Part shown: piece by piece, positions 12,401 to 24,866 of the stretch
Layout: every line of letters begins with the position of its first letter
Numbering within the stretch: the first letter of the stretch is position 1
From: Dipylidium caninum
Lineage: Eukaryota; Platyhelminthes; Cestoda; Cyclophyllidea; Dipylidiidae
Length of the DNA stretch: 64,000 nucleotides
NCBI GenBank assembly: GCA_017562135.1
Contig: QEYB01001664.1
Span: 248,001 to 312,000 of the forward strand
Direction: 5' to 3'
Notes under the pieces: model-generated
Seen by the model: the letters and a program-made list of their open reading frames with translations, nothing else
The model's database searches: none
Told to the model about the DNA's origin: nothing
Program-made: the position numbers and the translations under genes

Positions 12401-15400
12401 ACTAGGGAAATGATTAATAAATGATAAAGTCCCCTCATTATCTAACAGCGATTTTAAAATCAACCAGTATCGTTAACGTTACCACTGCCATGGTTATTCA
12501 TAATTTTAGCTGCTGGACCTAGAAGATTAGTTAAGCGTCTAATTACGTATTCCATAAGAAGGCCAATCAGAGGTATTAGCAACCGGGGCATAAAAACCAT
12601 ATAAAGAAAAAGGGGTCAGTGACTTAAAACGCAGAGTAAAATTCACTTTCCACCTTAAATTTGCTTATGCCACTACGAACCTTATGAGTGCTCAGGACAA
12701 AATGCAAAAATATATTATGACGTGTTAGATATTAGTAAAATGAAATTCGCTGAACGGAAACAAAATTAAAGGAGTTAATTTGCAAGACTATTTGAGAAGC
12801 CGATGACACTATTTAAATAAAAAGTCAAGTTATTAACACAAAGAATTGAGTGGTTTCCACGTGTCAGCAAGATCAGTTTGGAAATTCCGAGTTAAAGACA
12901 GTCTAATTTATCTACTAATCTTAACAAAGTACAAGGTAGTACAGAAGGGAAGAACTGATTCTACTTATACTGAGGGAGACAAGGGTAACTTACCTCGAGG
13001 TCATTGACGTCAATGAAGGAAGCGCCACTATCAGGAGAGGTGAGGGTAACGTACATGTTGCCGTCGTCCCATATGTCCCACAGTTTGACAACACCATGGT
13101 AATTGATTGAGGCAAGACGCAGAGCTCCATCAGTGGACATATTGAGGTGTAAAATAGACTGCCTGCCGTCGAAAAGTACCATCTTCGCCAGGACTAAAAA
13201 TATGCACACAAGCAATCAAAGACTGTGTAGTCCACTTTCGAGGCAATAACATTAATGGCCGTGCGTTCGAAAGTAAACTGACAATCATAGAAAACCTCAC
13301 CTGGGGCAGAACTCAATGCTTTACCGAGTTTGAAGCGTGGGCTTCATGCACTTTAACGTCCCTTAAAATAATCCATAAGAAACAGCAAATGTTACGAAGA
13401 AACTAAAGGCGTTCGAGTACGTCCTACGAAAATGCTTGAGTTAAACTTCGGATGAATTTTCGAGTTATATTCTCTAGACGGATAGACTTTGACAGATGCT
13501 ATTGGGGAGAACCGAGAGGAAGCGAGAACAAACAAAGATGTGAATGCAACCGATAAAATCAAACCGCAATGAGGTGGAAGATAGGAAACGCCCTAAAAAA
13601 CGAATGCTCACAGTCATTGCAAAGTTCAACGTGAGGCCAAAATGAGAACGTGAAAGATAGATAGCAGGAAAGTGTGAGAAGTCGACCGGTGGGTGTTAAA
13701 GACGCGAAAGTAATCTGTGGACACCCACGGAACGGAATTTGACTTCGGAAGAGTTAATATAACATTACAAAGAACACGCCCAAGTCATCCACACAACATA
13801 ATATAAACCACGACGGATTCGTCGTAATTAAACCAAACATCGTTAAAATAAATCATTGAAGCATGAATAGCAAAAAATACAAGTTCATACATGAAAACGG
13901 AACTGTTTAAATTATATACTAGTGGGAATGATCCCATGTCGCAAATACGCAAAATACGAGGAAAAGCTGAAAGTTTGAAAGGGTAATTTCACCACGCGCG
14001 TGAAAGGAAAGGAAACATTTAATTCTAAAAATAGCTGTCGTTAGGGCGAGGAAGTAAGAAAATTCTTAATAAATGAAAAGAAATTTAGGACATGTGGTCG
14101 CGGAGGAGGTCCAACTGCACTGGCAGCCTAAACAACTGGAAAAGCTACAAAGGTATCGACTCCCGCGACACATTTTGGTCAAAAAAGATAAACTATCGTA
14201 CAAATTTTTATTCATATATAAAAATGAAATGCACCACATTGAAAAGTTTGTAGTCCATTAGCCCACCTCCTACAATTCCCTCATCCAACCGAGAAAATCC
14301 CATGCTCCAAACTTTGAAATAGGGGTTAAGATTTTAATGAGCGACGACTAATGCTTACTATCAAAAAAAATTTGACAAAACTAATATGGACAGGATGTTT
14401 CCAGGTCATGACACTACTACGTATACAATCAAATGAAACCAACGCGGTGAGAAATGGAAGCCGAAAAGCACTGACAAATAACTTTGATACAAAACCCCAT
14501 GCCTGGGTTCCCATTAATATCATCACTCTAGGAGCCGCTATACACCAACTCTGAGACAAAAAATAGGTCCAAACACGATTCAGAGGTTCCATAAATCTAT
14601 GACAACGTATTTTTTGCCGTTCGCTGGTCTAAATTTATCACAAATATAGGCGGTCGACTTTAGGAGCATCAGAAAGGAATAGGAATCAGACAGTAATTAA
14701 ATACACTAAGATGATCCAAAGTAAGCCAAATCAGAGAAATATTTCACGCAAACAAAGTAAAACTCGCGCTTGCAATAGATGATATTTGTGATGTTGGTGC
14801 AATATAAAAATTAATCATGTGCACCGTGGAGCGGAACGCCTATGATCATGTGACCGAGCTAATAAGACAGAAATACATAGTGCTGCATTTCATTGAAATT
14901 GCTAAAGGGAAATGCGCTTACTCTAGTCGATGAGTTGGTAAAATAGTATAATTATCGAATGCAGACAATTCATATTGTTCAAAAAAGACGTGATAATGGA
15001 AAACATATTAAAAGTACAGACATTACTAGGTGAGTAGTGTCCTCTGAGGAGATTGAGATTGTATACATCGATGTACCCATTGGACTTGGCTACGGCGATG
15101 ATGCAAACCTGATCGGGGGATCTGGTGACAACAGAACGACGCTTGGTCAAACGGTGGGGGAGACGACATCTGGTGATCTCACCATCGCCGAAGGCGATAT
15201 AATTTATGCTGATGTCTGCATTGACATCAAGGACAACAATGGGCATAATGTCTACTGATACATCATTATAGCGCCAGGAAGATTCCATATTAGCATGCGC
15301 AACACTGTTGGAAGTCTCATCACTCGAACAAATTCTGGATAAGGGAGATTAAAAAAGACAGACATATATTTGCTTCTAGTCGGAGAAGCGGATACAAAAT

Positions 15401-16321
15401 AAAACGTTTCTGGGGGCTTGAGTAGTGGCATAAAGTAACACAATGCGAAACGAATTTTTAAGGGAGAAAAGAATCTGTAAGAGAATTTAACAAGGCTTCG
15501 GAAATGTGATAAAAATAAAGCATTTGAATAAGGATTCGTAAGTATCTCCAAACAAAATCAAACACTCTGACGTAGAATCAGTAATTTCTATGAGAAAAGG
15601 AAAGGGAAGAATAATTCCCACAAACAATAAACAAAGTTATCACATGACAACAATAAAAACTGAAACAATCAAGGCACAAGCACAGGGAACAAACAGGTAC
15701 TCTTAATAGGAATACGTAAAGCAATATTGCCCTAATGTGTGGCAGACAAAACAAATCTAAATCATAATGAATGATAAATCAACTTGATAACATGTGCATC
15801 TAGATTGTTATTAGAAGAAGATTCAAAAAAGGAAGAGTAGGAAAATACCAACACAGGTATATTATAAATGCATACTAAATTATCAAAAAGTTAACAATGA
15901 GTGATGCATTCCCATCGCGATATAAGGATGTAGTAAAAACGTTCACTTTACTTAAATCTAAAGCATTGACCAATGGGAACAAAATATCCATAATAAATTG
16001 ATCTGTTCGATAAAATGGATCTCTGCCTAGAAAGTATAAACAAATAACTCCACAAGCGAACACAAATAAAAATGTGTTAGGCGTTATCATGGATCTCATT
16101 AAGTAAGAATGGCAAGGGAAAAATACCAAAACAGCATAATTTAGTAATGTAGCGTCGGAGATGAAAGATTACAGAAGTTGATGGGCTTCGTAGACGTAAA
16201 CATTACTACGGTCTTCCACGATTCCAAAATACTTCCCACATTGGGAAAAAGCACAGAACGTAACACGTCGGTGAGGTGGACATTCGTACGTCAAGGAATT
16301 GAAGGCGATATCTATTACCAT
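6492..16321 (-). CDS. WD40 repeat and SOCS-box protein, WSB1/WSB2-like
   Basis: WSB proteins are substrate receptors of Elongin/Cullin ubiquitin ligases. Joined exons, in transcription order, are 16321-16173, 15334-15027, 13193-12994, 12315-12202 and 11823-11666, all phase-compatible. The reading gives WD40 blades in WSB order: VTFCAFSQCGKYFGIVEDRS, then NGYIDVYNLN, then VVKLWDIWDDGNM (WSB1 has WDLKDDGNM), then HVVITAWHPFEGHLFLGD, then SNDGDFLLTASFDGRCILWS. The last exon, 6716-6492, reads LWNQ...SLVRLCVASIRR...ALPLPWSLRCLL, matching the SOCS-box pattern LCR.SIRR...LPIP..L..FL but with a longer middle. Exons for the blade between 11666 and 6716 are not settled; one phase-compatible candidate starts at 11429. 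The start codon at 16321 is a guess, because an acceptor at 16312 would also work. The sequence is divergent; the family call rests on repeat order and the C-terminal box. Confidence 0.62.
6717..11099. other. Long intronic stretch of the WSB-like gene, no exon identified
   Basis: This lies between the last placed blade and the SOCS-box exon. Family comparison says one or two blade exons should be here or just upstream, but I could not place them. The plus strand is A/G-rich, as in other minus-strand introns of this window. It includes the CG/CA-rich alternating block at 10.4-10.7 kb. Confidence 0.4.
10425..10690. repeat. Alternating purine-pyrimidine, CG/CA-rich block
   Basis: Clustered stretches such as gtgcacacacgcacgcac, gcgtgcggacgtgcacc and cgcgcacgcattg stand out from the A/T-rich surroundings. 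It is not a clean microsatellite. Open frames on both strands here are low-complexity by-products. Confidence 0.6.
11100..11429 (-). other. Possible further exon(s) of the WSB-like gene
   Basis: An acceptor ending TTGTAG precedes 11429 and continues the phase-2 junction of the exon ending at 11666. The frame stays open through IIRCTNFDGNYF. A possible 32-nt intron would then join it to ECVRFY, which resembles MVRFW of WSB1. Similarity is weak and the donor downstream is not identified. Confidence 0.25.
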
Positions 16322-18008
16322 AGTATGTTAAGAACCCTTAAACTACCTGACATTCACGCCAATCTTGGTAGGTAAACTATTCACGGAGAAAACGGAAACT
16401 ACTTCAATATCAAACGAGAAAATTGAAGAGCTATCCGCCGGAGGTCATGTGCATGAGCTGACATATGGGCTGTCGTCCTTCAAAACGCTAAGTGCCTTCA
16501 AAACAAGGTAAGGCATATGCGCATTATTATGTAATACTAACTTCGGCCACACCAAAGCGCCAAAACAAGATTATCTTAAATAAATACAGAATTTAAACAC
16601 AAAAAGTGAGAGCAGTAATCACAATAGAAAGCTAAATATGTTAGAGAAAGTTATACAAAAACTGTGCTAAATTCCATTTTCGTAGCGGTTGGGTGCTTAG
16701 AATGAGTAACGAAATTGCAAGGGTTTTTGCCGCTAGTAATAATGCTTTTTACGTGATACTAGAAATTACAGGCGGTATAGCGCGGTACTAACATCAAGAC
16801 GAATGCAAAAATTTTTTACTTCGGGGCTGGACCGCAGGTGATAAGAAAAAGTAGTTCATATAATTTCGTAAATTACCCTATTATTTAGCCAACGTGAAAG
16901 ATGTTAATTGGAATATCTCAGTCCGTTTCAGTCAAAAATGAAGTCGGTCTCGCTGCAAAAAACACATGTACGGAGTTTACCATCATCTATCTCTAATATT
17001 ATCAGCCAATTGTTTAGCTGCATTTATATCTCGACACGATTATGACCGATGAATCGGAGAAGCTACGCGAAACCAAAAATCGCCCACGGTTTTGAGACCC
17101 TTACACAGGACAAGGAAGGAGGCCAAAGGAGAACCAAAATAGAACCCTCTCAATGTAATGACTTGTTTTTCCTGAGATGGTTTGGTGAACTACACCACAA
17201 AACTATGCGCGACTCTAAGCGAAATCGTCCGCATCGAGAGGTACGCGTAGCAAGCATGCATGACAAATCGAAAGGTGAAGACAAAAGAAGGAAAAGAGGA
17301 TCATCGGAAGCACCCAAAGCCAATTTCTCCGAACCGCCGCCACGAAACCATTTTCCTACGAGTATCGACGCAGACGACCGCGAATTAAGTATGTCCAACA
17401 AGCCTTGACAGCCCCATAACAATTAATCATGTGTATATACATTTCTGCTACTGCTTGAAAAAAGAGCAGAATTTTGAATGTCCCCACTATATCTTAACCT
17501 CGTCGATTACAGTCGCTTCTCGAAGATAACTTAAAGTCTGTGTATACGAGAGCTTTTCATATATCACATAGTTACAGCGTAAATAATTACTACATTGAGT
17601 AAGCGGAAGAAAAAAGCGGAAAACTATCATAGTCTTCTTACTAAAGCGGGTTAGTTAAATCTTGTCCTCAGAAGCAGCACTACTTCACTTAATCTTCCTG
17701 CCAAACCCGATAGCACATTCTCGAGAACTCTTACGAGGACGCCGCTGGATAAATCCTGAAATAAGCGGTAGTCATATTAAATTTGCAGTTCCACTTAATA
17801 TTATAGAATAATAATGAAGTATTTGAAAAGGCTGGGAGAGATCTTAATGCATAGTGAACGCTCCCAATGCTGCGTTTGTTCTATGCGCATTATTCAAGCT
17901 CCAATAATTCGAAAAATATAGTGATCTTAAAAATAGTATGGGTTCAACAATTGGGCAGGGCCTAATACGGATTTAGCTCACCTGCACTGCTGACATTATA
18001 ATAATCCA
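16322..18008. other. Region between the WSB-like gene and FANCM, no certain gene
   Basis: This should contain upstream exons or the promoter of the WSB-like gene and the FANCM 3' end, both on the minus strand. A 119-codon basic open frame on the plus strand at 17049-17408 overlaps a 90-codon minus-strand frame. Neither resembles a family I know and neither has convincing splice context. Confidence 0.4.
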
Positions 18009-20799
18009 TCAACCTGAATTAAAGAAGTCATCCAGATCATCAGCGAAGAATAATTTTTTGTCGAATCTTAAGTCATCTGACGCCAAGGATGAGAAAATAG
18101 CATTTTCTGACTCATTAGACGTACGTAGTTTCTTGGTCGGTGGAAATTCAACTGGTGACGGAAGACGAAAAGACTTGGAAAAAATGGGTATTGATAATCC
18201 AAAAGCGGAATCATAAACAGTGGACTTTGAAACTATCACAGATAGAGATTTATCAACACAAGAAGAGCATCCGGAGGGAGCCATTCTTTCGAACGCTTTT
18301 CTCAAGCCATCTATAGTTATTCCCTTCAGAGAAACAATTTCAGGAAGTCTCAACCCTCCATCCTCATCTATCCGCGGATCTATCATCAGCGTTTTCGATA
18401 CAAGTCCACGAAAAAAGGAAATCGGCGGCTTAATAGATGGCAATGTTCCAGATGAAGCTCCGGATAAAGATGGAGAAGATGGATTCCCAGTACTTGTGAC
18501 GTTTTGTGTAAGTTGACTCATTGAAGGTACAATTACGGATAGAGGGTTGATCATATCAATGTTTCGGATGCCGGTAACATGATACATAGCATGGGTTAGA
18601 CCTCTCCGATGTAACTCGAGGAGGCGGAGCAAGGCAACCAAGTGCCACGTAGTTGTTGACGGACCTAAAATCTTCGTCTGAAATCCTTCGCGAATCGATG
18701 GAATCCATTTATTTACAGAATAACGTTGCGAGAATGTGTTCAAATTAGTTGAAACCTTTTGGCCCAACGACAGAATAGCAGATACCTCACGAACGCAGGA
18801 ACGGAAATATATGGGAGGCATAGAACACTTTTTTCGATGATGAATTAGAGGTTTATGCCCAGACAAATCTGGAGTATCAGGACTAACCAAAGGCTGCCAA
18901 AGGAGAGGGACGGGATTAATTCCCAGAGGTACCATTCGGGGATTGTGAGGATAAAAGACCAACTGTCGTGATGTCTGGCCATGTAAGAGTGAATTGTGAA
19001 CCGTATTGGAACGAGCCATACTTAGGGCGAAAGTAGACTGTTCTCGACCCTCTGTAAGGAGGACTACCACACGTCCCGAACGCTTACGTCCAGTTCTACC
19101 GAGACGCTGTATCAACCGAGCTGGTGATTTGTGCGCATCGAAGCAAACAATCAGATCAACTTGGCCCACATCCAACCCCTCCTCACCAATACAAGTAGAA
19201 ATAAGGATGTTTATGTGGCCTTCCCGAAAGGTTTGCATCACCTGCAATTGGTCTCGTTGAGTATTGCGTTTCCGAGAATAATGTTGATTGGCCGAAGTTG
19301 AAGAGCATTTACCCACAAAAATTGCAGGTCGTAGAAGGGGCGAATGCCTTTTCAACATGTTCATAATGTCAGCAACAGAGTCGCGAAACTGTGTAAAAAC
19401 AATTGCCCGAGTTCCCCGCTGACTGTGACAGTGACTCTCATTACTGGAGAAATGGTCTATCAGTACGTCACGCAACTTTATCAACTTAGGATGTCCAGCA
19501 ACAAAGGGTAGTTGGCTCATCGATGTTTTTGTTTCGGTGGCGCCAAGGTTATTACCCAAATCGGTGATAAATTCTGGTAATCCATGTACTTGAGCCAGAT
19601 CAGCTACAGAATCCATGTTGGTTAAGAAATCATATACTGGCCTGAGACCATATTGTATGAGAAGTTGAAGAGCACGAGAGAGGCATATTGCAATACGAAA
19701 GTCACGAAGAACAACATTGATTAAAGGAGACGACCGGTTGTGCTCCATGAATGTTTGGCGAGCCTTTACTAATGCAAAGGTGACAAATGCCTCTGGATCT
19801 GGTGGTCTAGTAGCATCCGTGATCCAAAGAGCATTGTGTTCACATAGACGTTGAAGAGTTGGACGAGCAAGATCACAGAGGCGTCGTTTAAAGGCACAGA
19901 GTTGTGGATCGAGACGCACAACAATGGTTTCAATGGCACGCTTATGACAGTAATCTCGAACGTCGGGACTCGACTCCGTTCGAACTTCAAGATGAGCAAT
20001 AAGAAGGTTCGCTATCAGAGCTTGAGCACCCTGAAGATCAGAAGCTGGCGTTGCAGAAAGTGCCACTACTCGAAACTGTCTGTGATTGTAAGGTGCCCCT
20101 GTAATCGCTCTAATGACCTAAAGTGGAAAAGTAATAAGTTAAAAAGTTTACTTGACAGTAAGCATGATTTCCGGTTGCCTTGTGGGCTTCATCAATGACT
20201 ATGCAACGTATCGAAGTAGCAGGGCAAATGCCAGCGGCAAGATCATTAGCTATAACTTGTGGTGTAAGGAAGAAAGCACGATATGGGCCGTTCCATAGAG
20301 TTGCTCGTTGTTGCGGCGAGGTTGTTCCTGTTAATTCAATGGCTTTTTTTTCACCCATAGAAAGCCCAGTAAATTTATGACAGGCTAACATTTGTTGAGA
20401 AACAAGAGGTCGTGTTGGGGCCATAAAAACGACACAGCCCGTAGGATACCAACGAAGGAAATTGTGGAGAACAACAGCTGCGATCAGGGTCTTACCCATA
20501 CCGGTTGGAATACAAACAAGACAATTTTGAAAGAGGCAACGTTCAGTTATCACAAACTGATAGACGCGAAGATCAACGCCAGTAGGGTAATGCCAATGTT
20601 TTCCAGCTTTAAGATCAAAACCGGAGAGATGTTCCGAGTCGTTTGATGTGGGCGTGTAATTAATTGAAGGGCGGTAGGGAATATTCGTGCAAGCACACTT
20701 CTTCGACACTGGCTCGTCTAAGTTCGAGTTAAATTTGTCGTTAAAAAGTGATGAGGCGTCAAGTTTTATATTCCGGCTCCCAGAAAACACACTATCCAT
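18009..20799 (-). CDS. FANCM: Fanconi anemia group M-type DNA helicase/translocase, short form
   Basis: FANCM remodels stalled forks and recruits the Fanconi core complex. Two exons, 20799-20152 and 20117-18009, are joined across a 34-nt intron and give 918 residues. The helicase core is clear: Walker A PTGMGKT at residues 98-104, VVFMAPTRPLVSQQ, DEAH at 203-206, SATP near 236, then a helical insert, STCIGEEGLDVGQVDLIV and motif VI QRLGRTGRKR near 550. Following it, PRMVPLGINP and a helical stretch with LVALLRLLELHRRGL match the region after the human helicase domain, where MHF binds. Human FANCM is 2048 residues and ends in an ERCC4-like nuclease fold plus HhH; neither is visible here before the stop at 18009. 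An acceptor-like TTTAG lies seven bases upstream of the ATG. The identity is strong; the true 3' end is less sure. Confidence 0.93.
20118..20151 (-). other. FANCM: 34-nt micro-intron in FANCM
   Basis: On the minus strand it begins GTAAAC and ends CTTTAG. Removing it joins DEAHKATGNHAYCQ to VIRAI...FRVVALSATP, the normal spacing between motifs II and III. Reading through instead leads to a stop. Confidence 0.93.
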
Positions 20800-21566
20800 A
20801 GCGTAACTAAATTGTAGGAGAAATACGAGAGTAGCTCAGCTGACAAAAGCCGCTTATGCGGTGTGAGATGATGATAACGAATTAAAATGGGGGGCAATGC
20901 ATTACAATCACGCAAGGTAAGAAAATCGAATATAAGAATCGTCAGATGTGAGCCACAGCGGTTGGCACCCAAATTTGACGGTGCTTTAATGACCTTGAAC
21001 ATTTCTTTGGGAATTGAACCCGATCGAGGAATTTGTCAGTGATATATATATATCCCATATAGATAACTACCATAATCAGTCAATGAATGCGTAAAATTAT
21101 GTTTGTTTACTGGCATTTATGATTGATATTTCAATGATATCAGACACCGCATCATGGTCATCGTTGTGTCACTATTGGCCGATCTGGAAGCCAGTAGAAT
21201 CGCCGACGCGGGCGGATTTTGCTTTCATGCCCGTTCGTAATTTCCCCTCCACTTTTCTGGCTGATAGCGACGCTCAGATGTATTAGATTATTTAGCCCAC
21301 GGTACTGGACATTTCCTCGTGAGTTCTTCAATGTTATCTGAGCCAGAATTTGGTCTAGTGTGACGGCTGATAAACGTTTTTTTTTATATCCACATTTTGT
21401 TTCTAATTAAATAATTGCGGCTAATCTGTTATGGTAACTGGTTGTGTTCCCTTGTCAAAATTTTTTTTCCCCGAATTTCTTATAATATCGAACTCATCTG
21501 ACACTCACAATTTCAGGAAAATGACAAAATCTGAGAAGGGATCATAACCCTGCATTTGCCTTCCAG
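20800..21566. promoter_or_regulatory. Shared divergent promoter region, FANCM / ZDHHC16-like
   Basis: The two coding starts point away from each other across about 0.77 kb. It contains an alternating TA run at 21041-21053 and poly-T tracts near 21379 and 21462. Strand composition flips here, from A-rich to T-rich on the plus strand. No exact core promoter element can be assigned. Confidence 0.45.
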
Positions 21567-21568
21567 AA
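21561..21568 (+). promoter_or_regulatory. 3' splice acceptor just before the ZDHHC16-like start codon
   Basis: A pyrimidine tract ending ttccag stops two bases before the ATG at 21569. Such a site implies either a 5'UTR intron or trans-splicing of a leader. Flatworms are known to use spliced leaders, but no leader gene is visible in this window. Confidence 0.5.
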
Positions 21569-24337
21569 ATGCTTACGCTGATTGCTCGTACCTTCGTTTG
21601 GGACAAACTCACCTTTCCTGCTCCATCTTCTACCCAAACTGGACCACGAGGGTCTATTTCAAATATTTTTCAGTTCTTAATCAATCTTTTAAAATTGATC
21701 TATTGGCGCATTTTTATTGTTCGCCTTGTAATAAGTCTTTTTGTTGCCCACCGCCGGGCTTTTGGCCGTTGTCTCGTCGCTTTTGCCACCGTTGGTATCT
21801 CCACCGTCGTTCTCTCTCTTTATACCTGCCTCATACCCCTTCGATTCAAGCGTTGGCGCTCTACTGCCTCCGCCCATTCCTCTGAACTGTATTGGCTTGT
21901 GATTCATGCATTTTTTGGCCATCTCCTTCTTGCAAACATCGCAACCCACTTCCTTTCTGGCGTTCTCCGTTCTCCTGGACTGGTCCCTCTTTTCACTCCC
22001 CTTCCTCCACAAATACCTAGATCGATGTGCGGACGTTGCCTTCGACCTCGCCCTTGGCGAGCTCATCACTGTATAGTTTGTGGGGCCTGTGTGCTACGTA
22101 TGGATCATCACTGCCCTTGGCTTAACAATTGTGTAGGATTACATACCCACAGGCACTTTTTCCTCTTTTTACTACATCTCGCATTGGGTATAACTTACCT
22201 CTACGTTGCTGGACTTAGGGATTTTCTGAATCATTCGAGGGAGGTGTGTGCTTCCGGGGCGGTAAGTTAAACAGCAACTCTTTTACCTATCGTTTCATCT
22301 TGCATTTTTTCAATATTATAAGAAGATGCTAACTTTTTTTGTATTACAAGTATCATAATCTAGATGAACTACCGGCTTACTCGTTGCCAAGTTAATCCTT
22401 TCTAGCGAGGCTTTTCAGGGATTCCAAGTACACTTATGAATAACCGTTTGTCTCAGATATTATACTCTTCTATGTCGTAGTTTGAGGAAGAAATGAGTAA
22501 CACTGGGAAGTATGTTGCACTCATAACATTCCCAACCCCACCTCGTTAATACTTACTGTCAAGACGGGGATGTTTGGGAATTATCGGAATAGCTTTGTCG
22601 TTTTTCGTGTAGCATGGTTGGTCTCTGGCTTAACATCGCTTAATTCTTTCTTAGTGAAGAAAGTCGCACCAATCTACGCCCCTTTTGGGTAATATGAGTT
22701 GATCCGTACTATCCATGCATTTATTTATTGTAAATTATCGGGATCCCATTTTCTACATCTATGCCTCAATATCTGGAAATAACGTTTATTTATTGAAAAT
22801 GTTACAAAATTAGTCCTAGCAACTTTTGTTAAACAAATAGGAGGTGTTAAACTTTATGTACGATTTGTTCTTTCTATTAATTACACTAGGAAACTATTGG
22901 TTTACATAAATTTTTTTTTATTTCCGTAATTCGGATGGCTTTCCGGACAGTTATTAAAGTTAAGTGGCCAACTTTGCTTGGTTTCTCAAGTTAAGTTTTT
23001 GAAAAATTTCTCTTCATAAACAGCACACCTGGATCCCATATTACCTTGCGCCGATGGTCATATAAATACAACAATAATTTAGGACATGTTAAAGCTGTTT
23101 GTGAGTTGCCAAAGGGTATGAGTCACGGTTCTAATTTGTTTTAAGATTACTGTTTAGTGCCTAAAATTTTTGCTTAATAGGACTGATCATGATCAGTGAA
23201 ATCAAAATCAGGTGGAATAGTAATTAAATGAATTATTATATTTACCAAACTTTCATAACATGTTTATGGAAATGTAGGAAATTGAGCGCTTTGGTGTGTT
23301 TCAAGGTAAAATCCACGTTTTGCTATTTTACATCTCCAATAAAGCATTTGAGAATAAATGGTAAGTATGTCATGCTATTAACAATCATGCAGTCAAATGT
23401 TAACATTGTACACATATATGTGAATATTGCGTTTGACATTCAGACTTTTTCACCAATTACAGCATAATTTGCGTTTGTTAAAGGTTTAACATTTTGATAT
23501 CAGCGTAAACCAGATTTTATCAATTGTTTTCTGGTGATGTAGACATCTACTACGAGACTAAGTTAATTTGCGAAATTGAACACTGTAGCCAACCCTTAAG
23601 GAGGCCTGTTGCACATTGACGTTTGAAAACTACTGAAATCATATCTGCGCTGATGTTGTTAACGCTTTCTCTTCGGCAGACTAATAACAATCACAATGAG
23701 ACGTAAAATGGATTTTAGTAATTTACCAATTTCTTTCAGTCGGAACCTATTACTAATCTAGTTTGATGGGTCCTCATTGCAATTAAAGAGATTTTGTCCC
23801 CTTCCCTATCGGTAGAGGTGATTAGATTTTCAGCTAAAAGTAGTGATAATATACTTTTATAAATGTAAGTATTTGATTGTACTCTTTTTCATTACGTTGG
23901 ACTAGAAAGTGAACTGTCTTATTCACGCCTTTGTGCGTTCTCTATACCGCGTCGCATCAATAGTTTTCTGCTTCGCCGTGGGCCTCCTACTCTGGCATGG
24001 CCGCCTCATAGGGCGTGGGGAGACGAGTGTCGAATACTACCAGAACCAGAAGCTAGCGCGTCGCCTGAGAAGATATAATCTCGTCTTTCGCAATCCCTTC
24101 GATTTTGGTCCGTGGATCAACTGGTGTCGTTTCTTGGGACTTGAAGAATCCAACGATGTTCGTGTTATAAAGCGAAAAAACGCTTTTGAAGTGTTGAACA
24201 TTTATGCTAAGCGGTTCATCTTACATGTGATATTGCCCTTTAATACTCAACCATACAATTCTGATGGAATGGAATTTGAAACGTATGAGCCTGATCTGGA
24301 GGCCATTCTTAAGGATCTGGTGGATCTCGATGGTTAA
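21569..24337 (+). CDS. ZDHHC16: DHHC-type protein S-palmitoyltransferase, ZDHHC16-like
   Basis: This is a multi-pass membrane enzyme that attaches palmitate to cysteines. Exons are 21569-22261 and 23906-24337 around a 1.6-kb intron, in phase 0, giving 374 residues (human ZDHHC16 is 377). Hydrophobic segments precede a Cys-rich domain (CGRCLRPRPWRAHHC, CGACVL) and the catalytic motif RMDHHCPWLNNCVG, with DHHC at residues 179-182. Two further membrane segments follow. Exon 2 carries RGETSVEY and LVFRNPFDFGPWINW.RFLGL, which match the ZDHHC16 tail (RGETSIER, VFRNPYNYG.LDNWKVFLG) and set it apart from other DHHC enzymes. A possible AATAAA lies at 24704-24709. Identification as a DHHC enzyme is certain; the subfamily is very likely. 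Confidence 0.94.
22262..23905 (+). other. 1.6-kb intron of the ZDHHC16-like gene
   Basis: It begins gtaagtt and ends with a T-rich tract and ggactag. It is T-rich on the sense strand and holds only short chance open frames. Confidence 0.8.
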
Positions 24338-24703
24338 CGAGCTCCCTATTGTTATTGTGTTGTCTTTTGTACATCAGTGAGTCAATATACGTTGTTTGTG
24401 CGGGGTGGAATATAAATAGATGTATGACATTCGATTGTGCGAGGTAGGCTTGTTTTGGAGGTCTGCCGTCCCTGTATTATTGGCACGTGCGTAAGCCCTG
24501 GGTGGGATGGCTGTTTGCGCCCTCTTACTGCGGTGTAGTGCGATGGGGGTGAGTCTGTCGTAATTACAGATTTAGGTTAGCATAAAATCGGGGGAAAATG
24601 CGGAGAAATAGGTTTGAAGGGTGAAATCCATTGCTTTTAGTCAACGCCAAATAGAATCAAATACAAACCGCTATATAATATGAAAAATGGTATTGAAGTG
24701 TAT

Positions 24704-24709
24704 AATAAA
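24704..24709 (+). terminator. Candidate polyadenylation signal for the ZDHHC16-like gene
   Basis: A canonical AATAAA lies 367 bases after the stop codon and about 160 bases before the next gene's first ATG. It is the first canonical hexamer I find downstream of the stop. Confidence 0.4.
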
Positions 24710-24866
24710 ACAAGATGTGGGAAGAATTTGGGTGCGAATTAAAAGGTATTATCGTGTTCATTATACTTGCCTAGTATTAGAAGCGGGTCAACCAAATTTC
24801 CTTGTCGCGCTGTCGTCACGTTTTTTATAACAGCGTCGTGGGGCGAATATCAGTTCACATCACTCA

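Noticed and set aside
17049..17408. Basic 119-codon plus-strand protein
   Set aside because: A minus-strand frame overlaps it, the composition is simple and there is no splice or family support.
20990..21080. Another B-box-like GGTTCAATTCC on the minus strand
   Set aside because: Flanks do not fold as a cloverleaf. It lies in the divergent promoter region and looks accidental.
21689..22069. 126-codon minus-strand frame opposite the palmitoyltransferase exon
   Set aside because: It is a shadow of the well-supported DHHC coding sequence.
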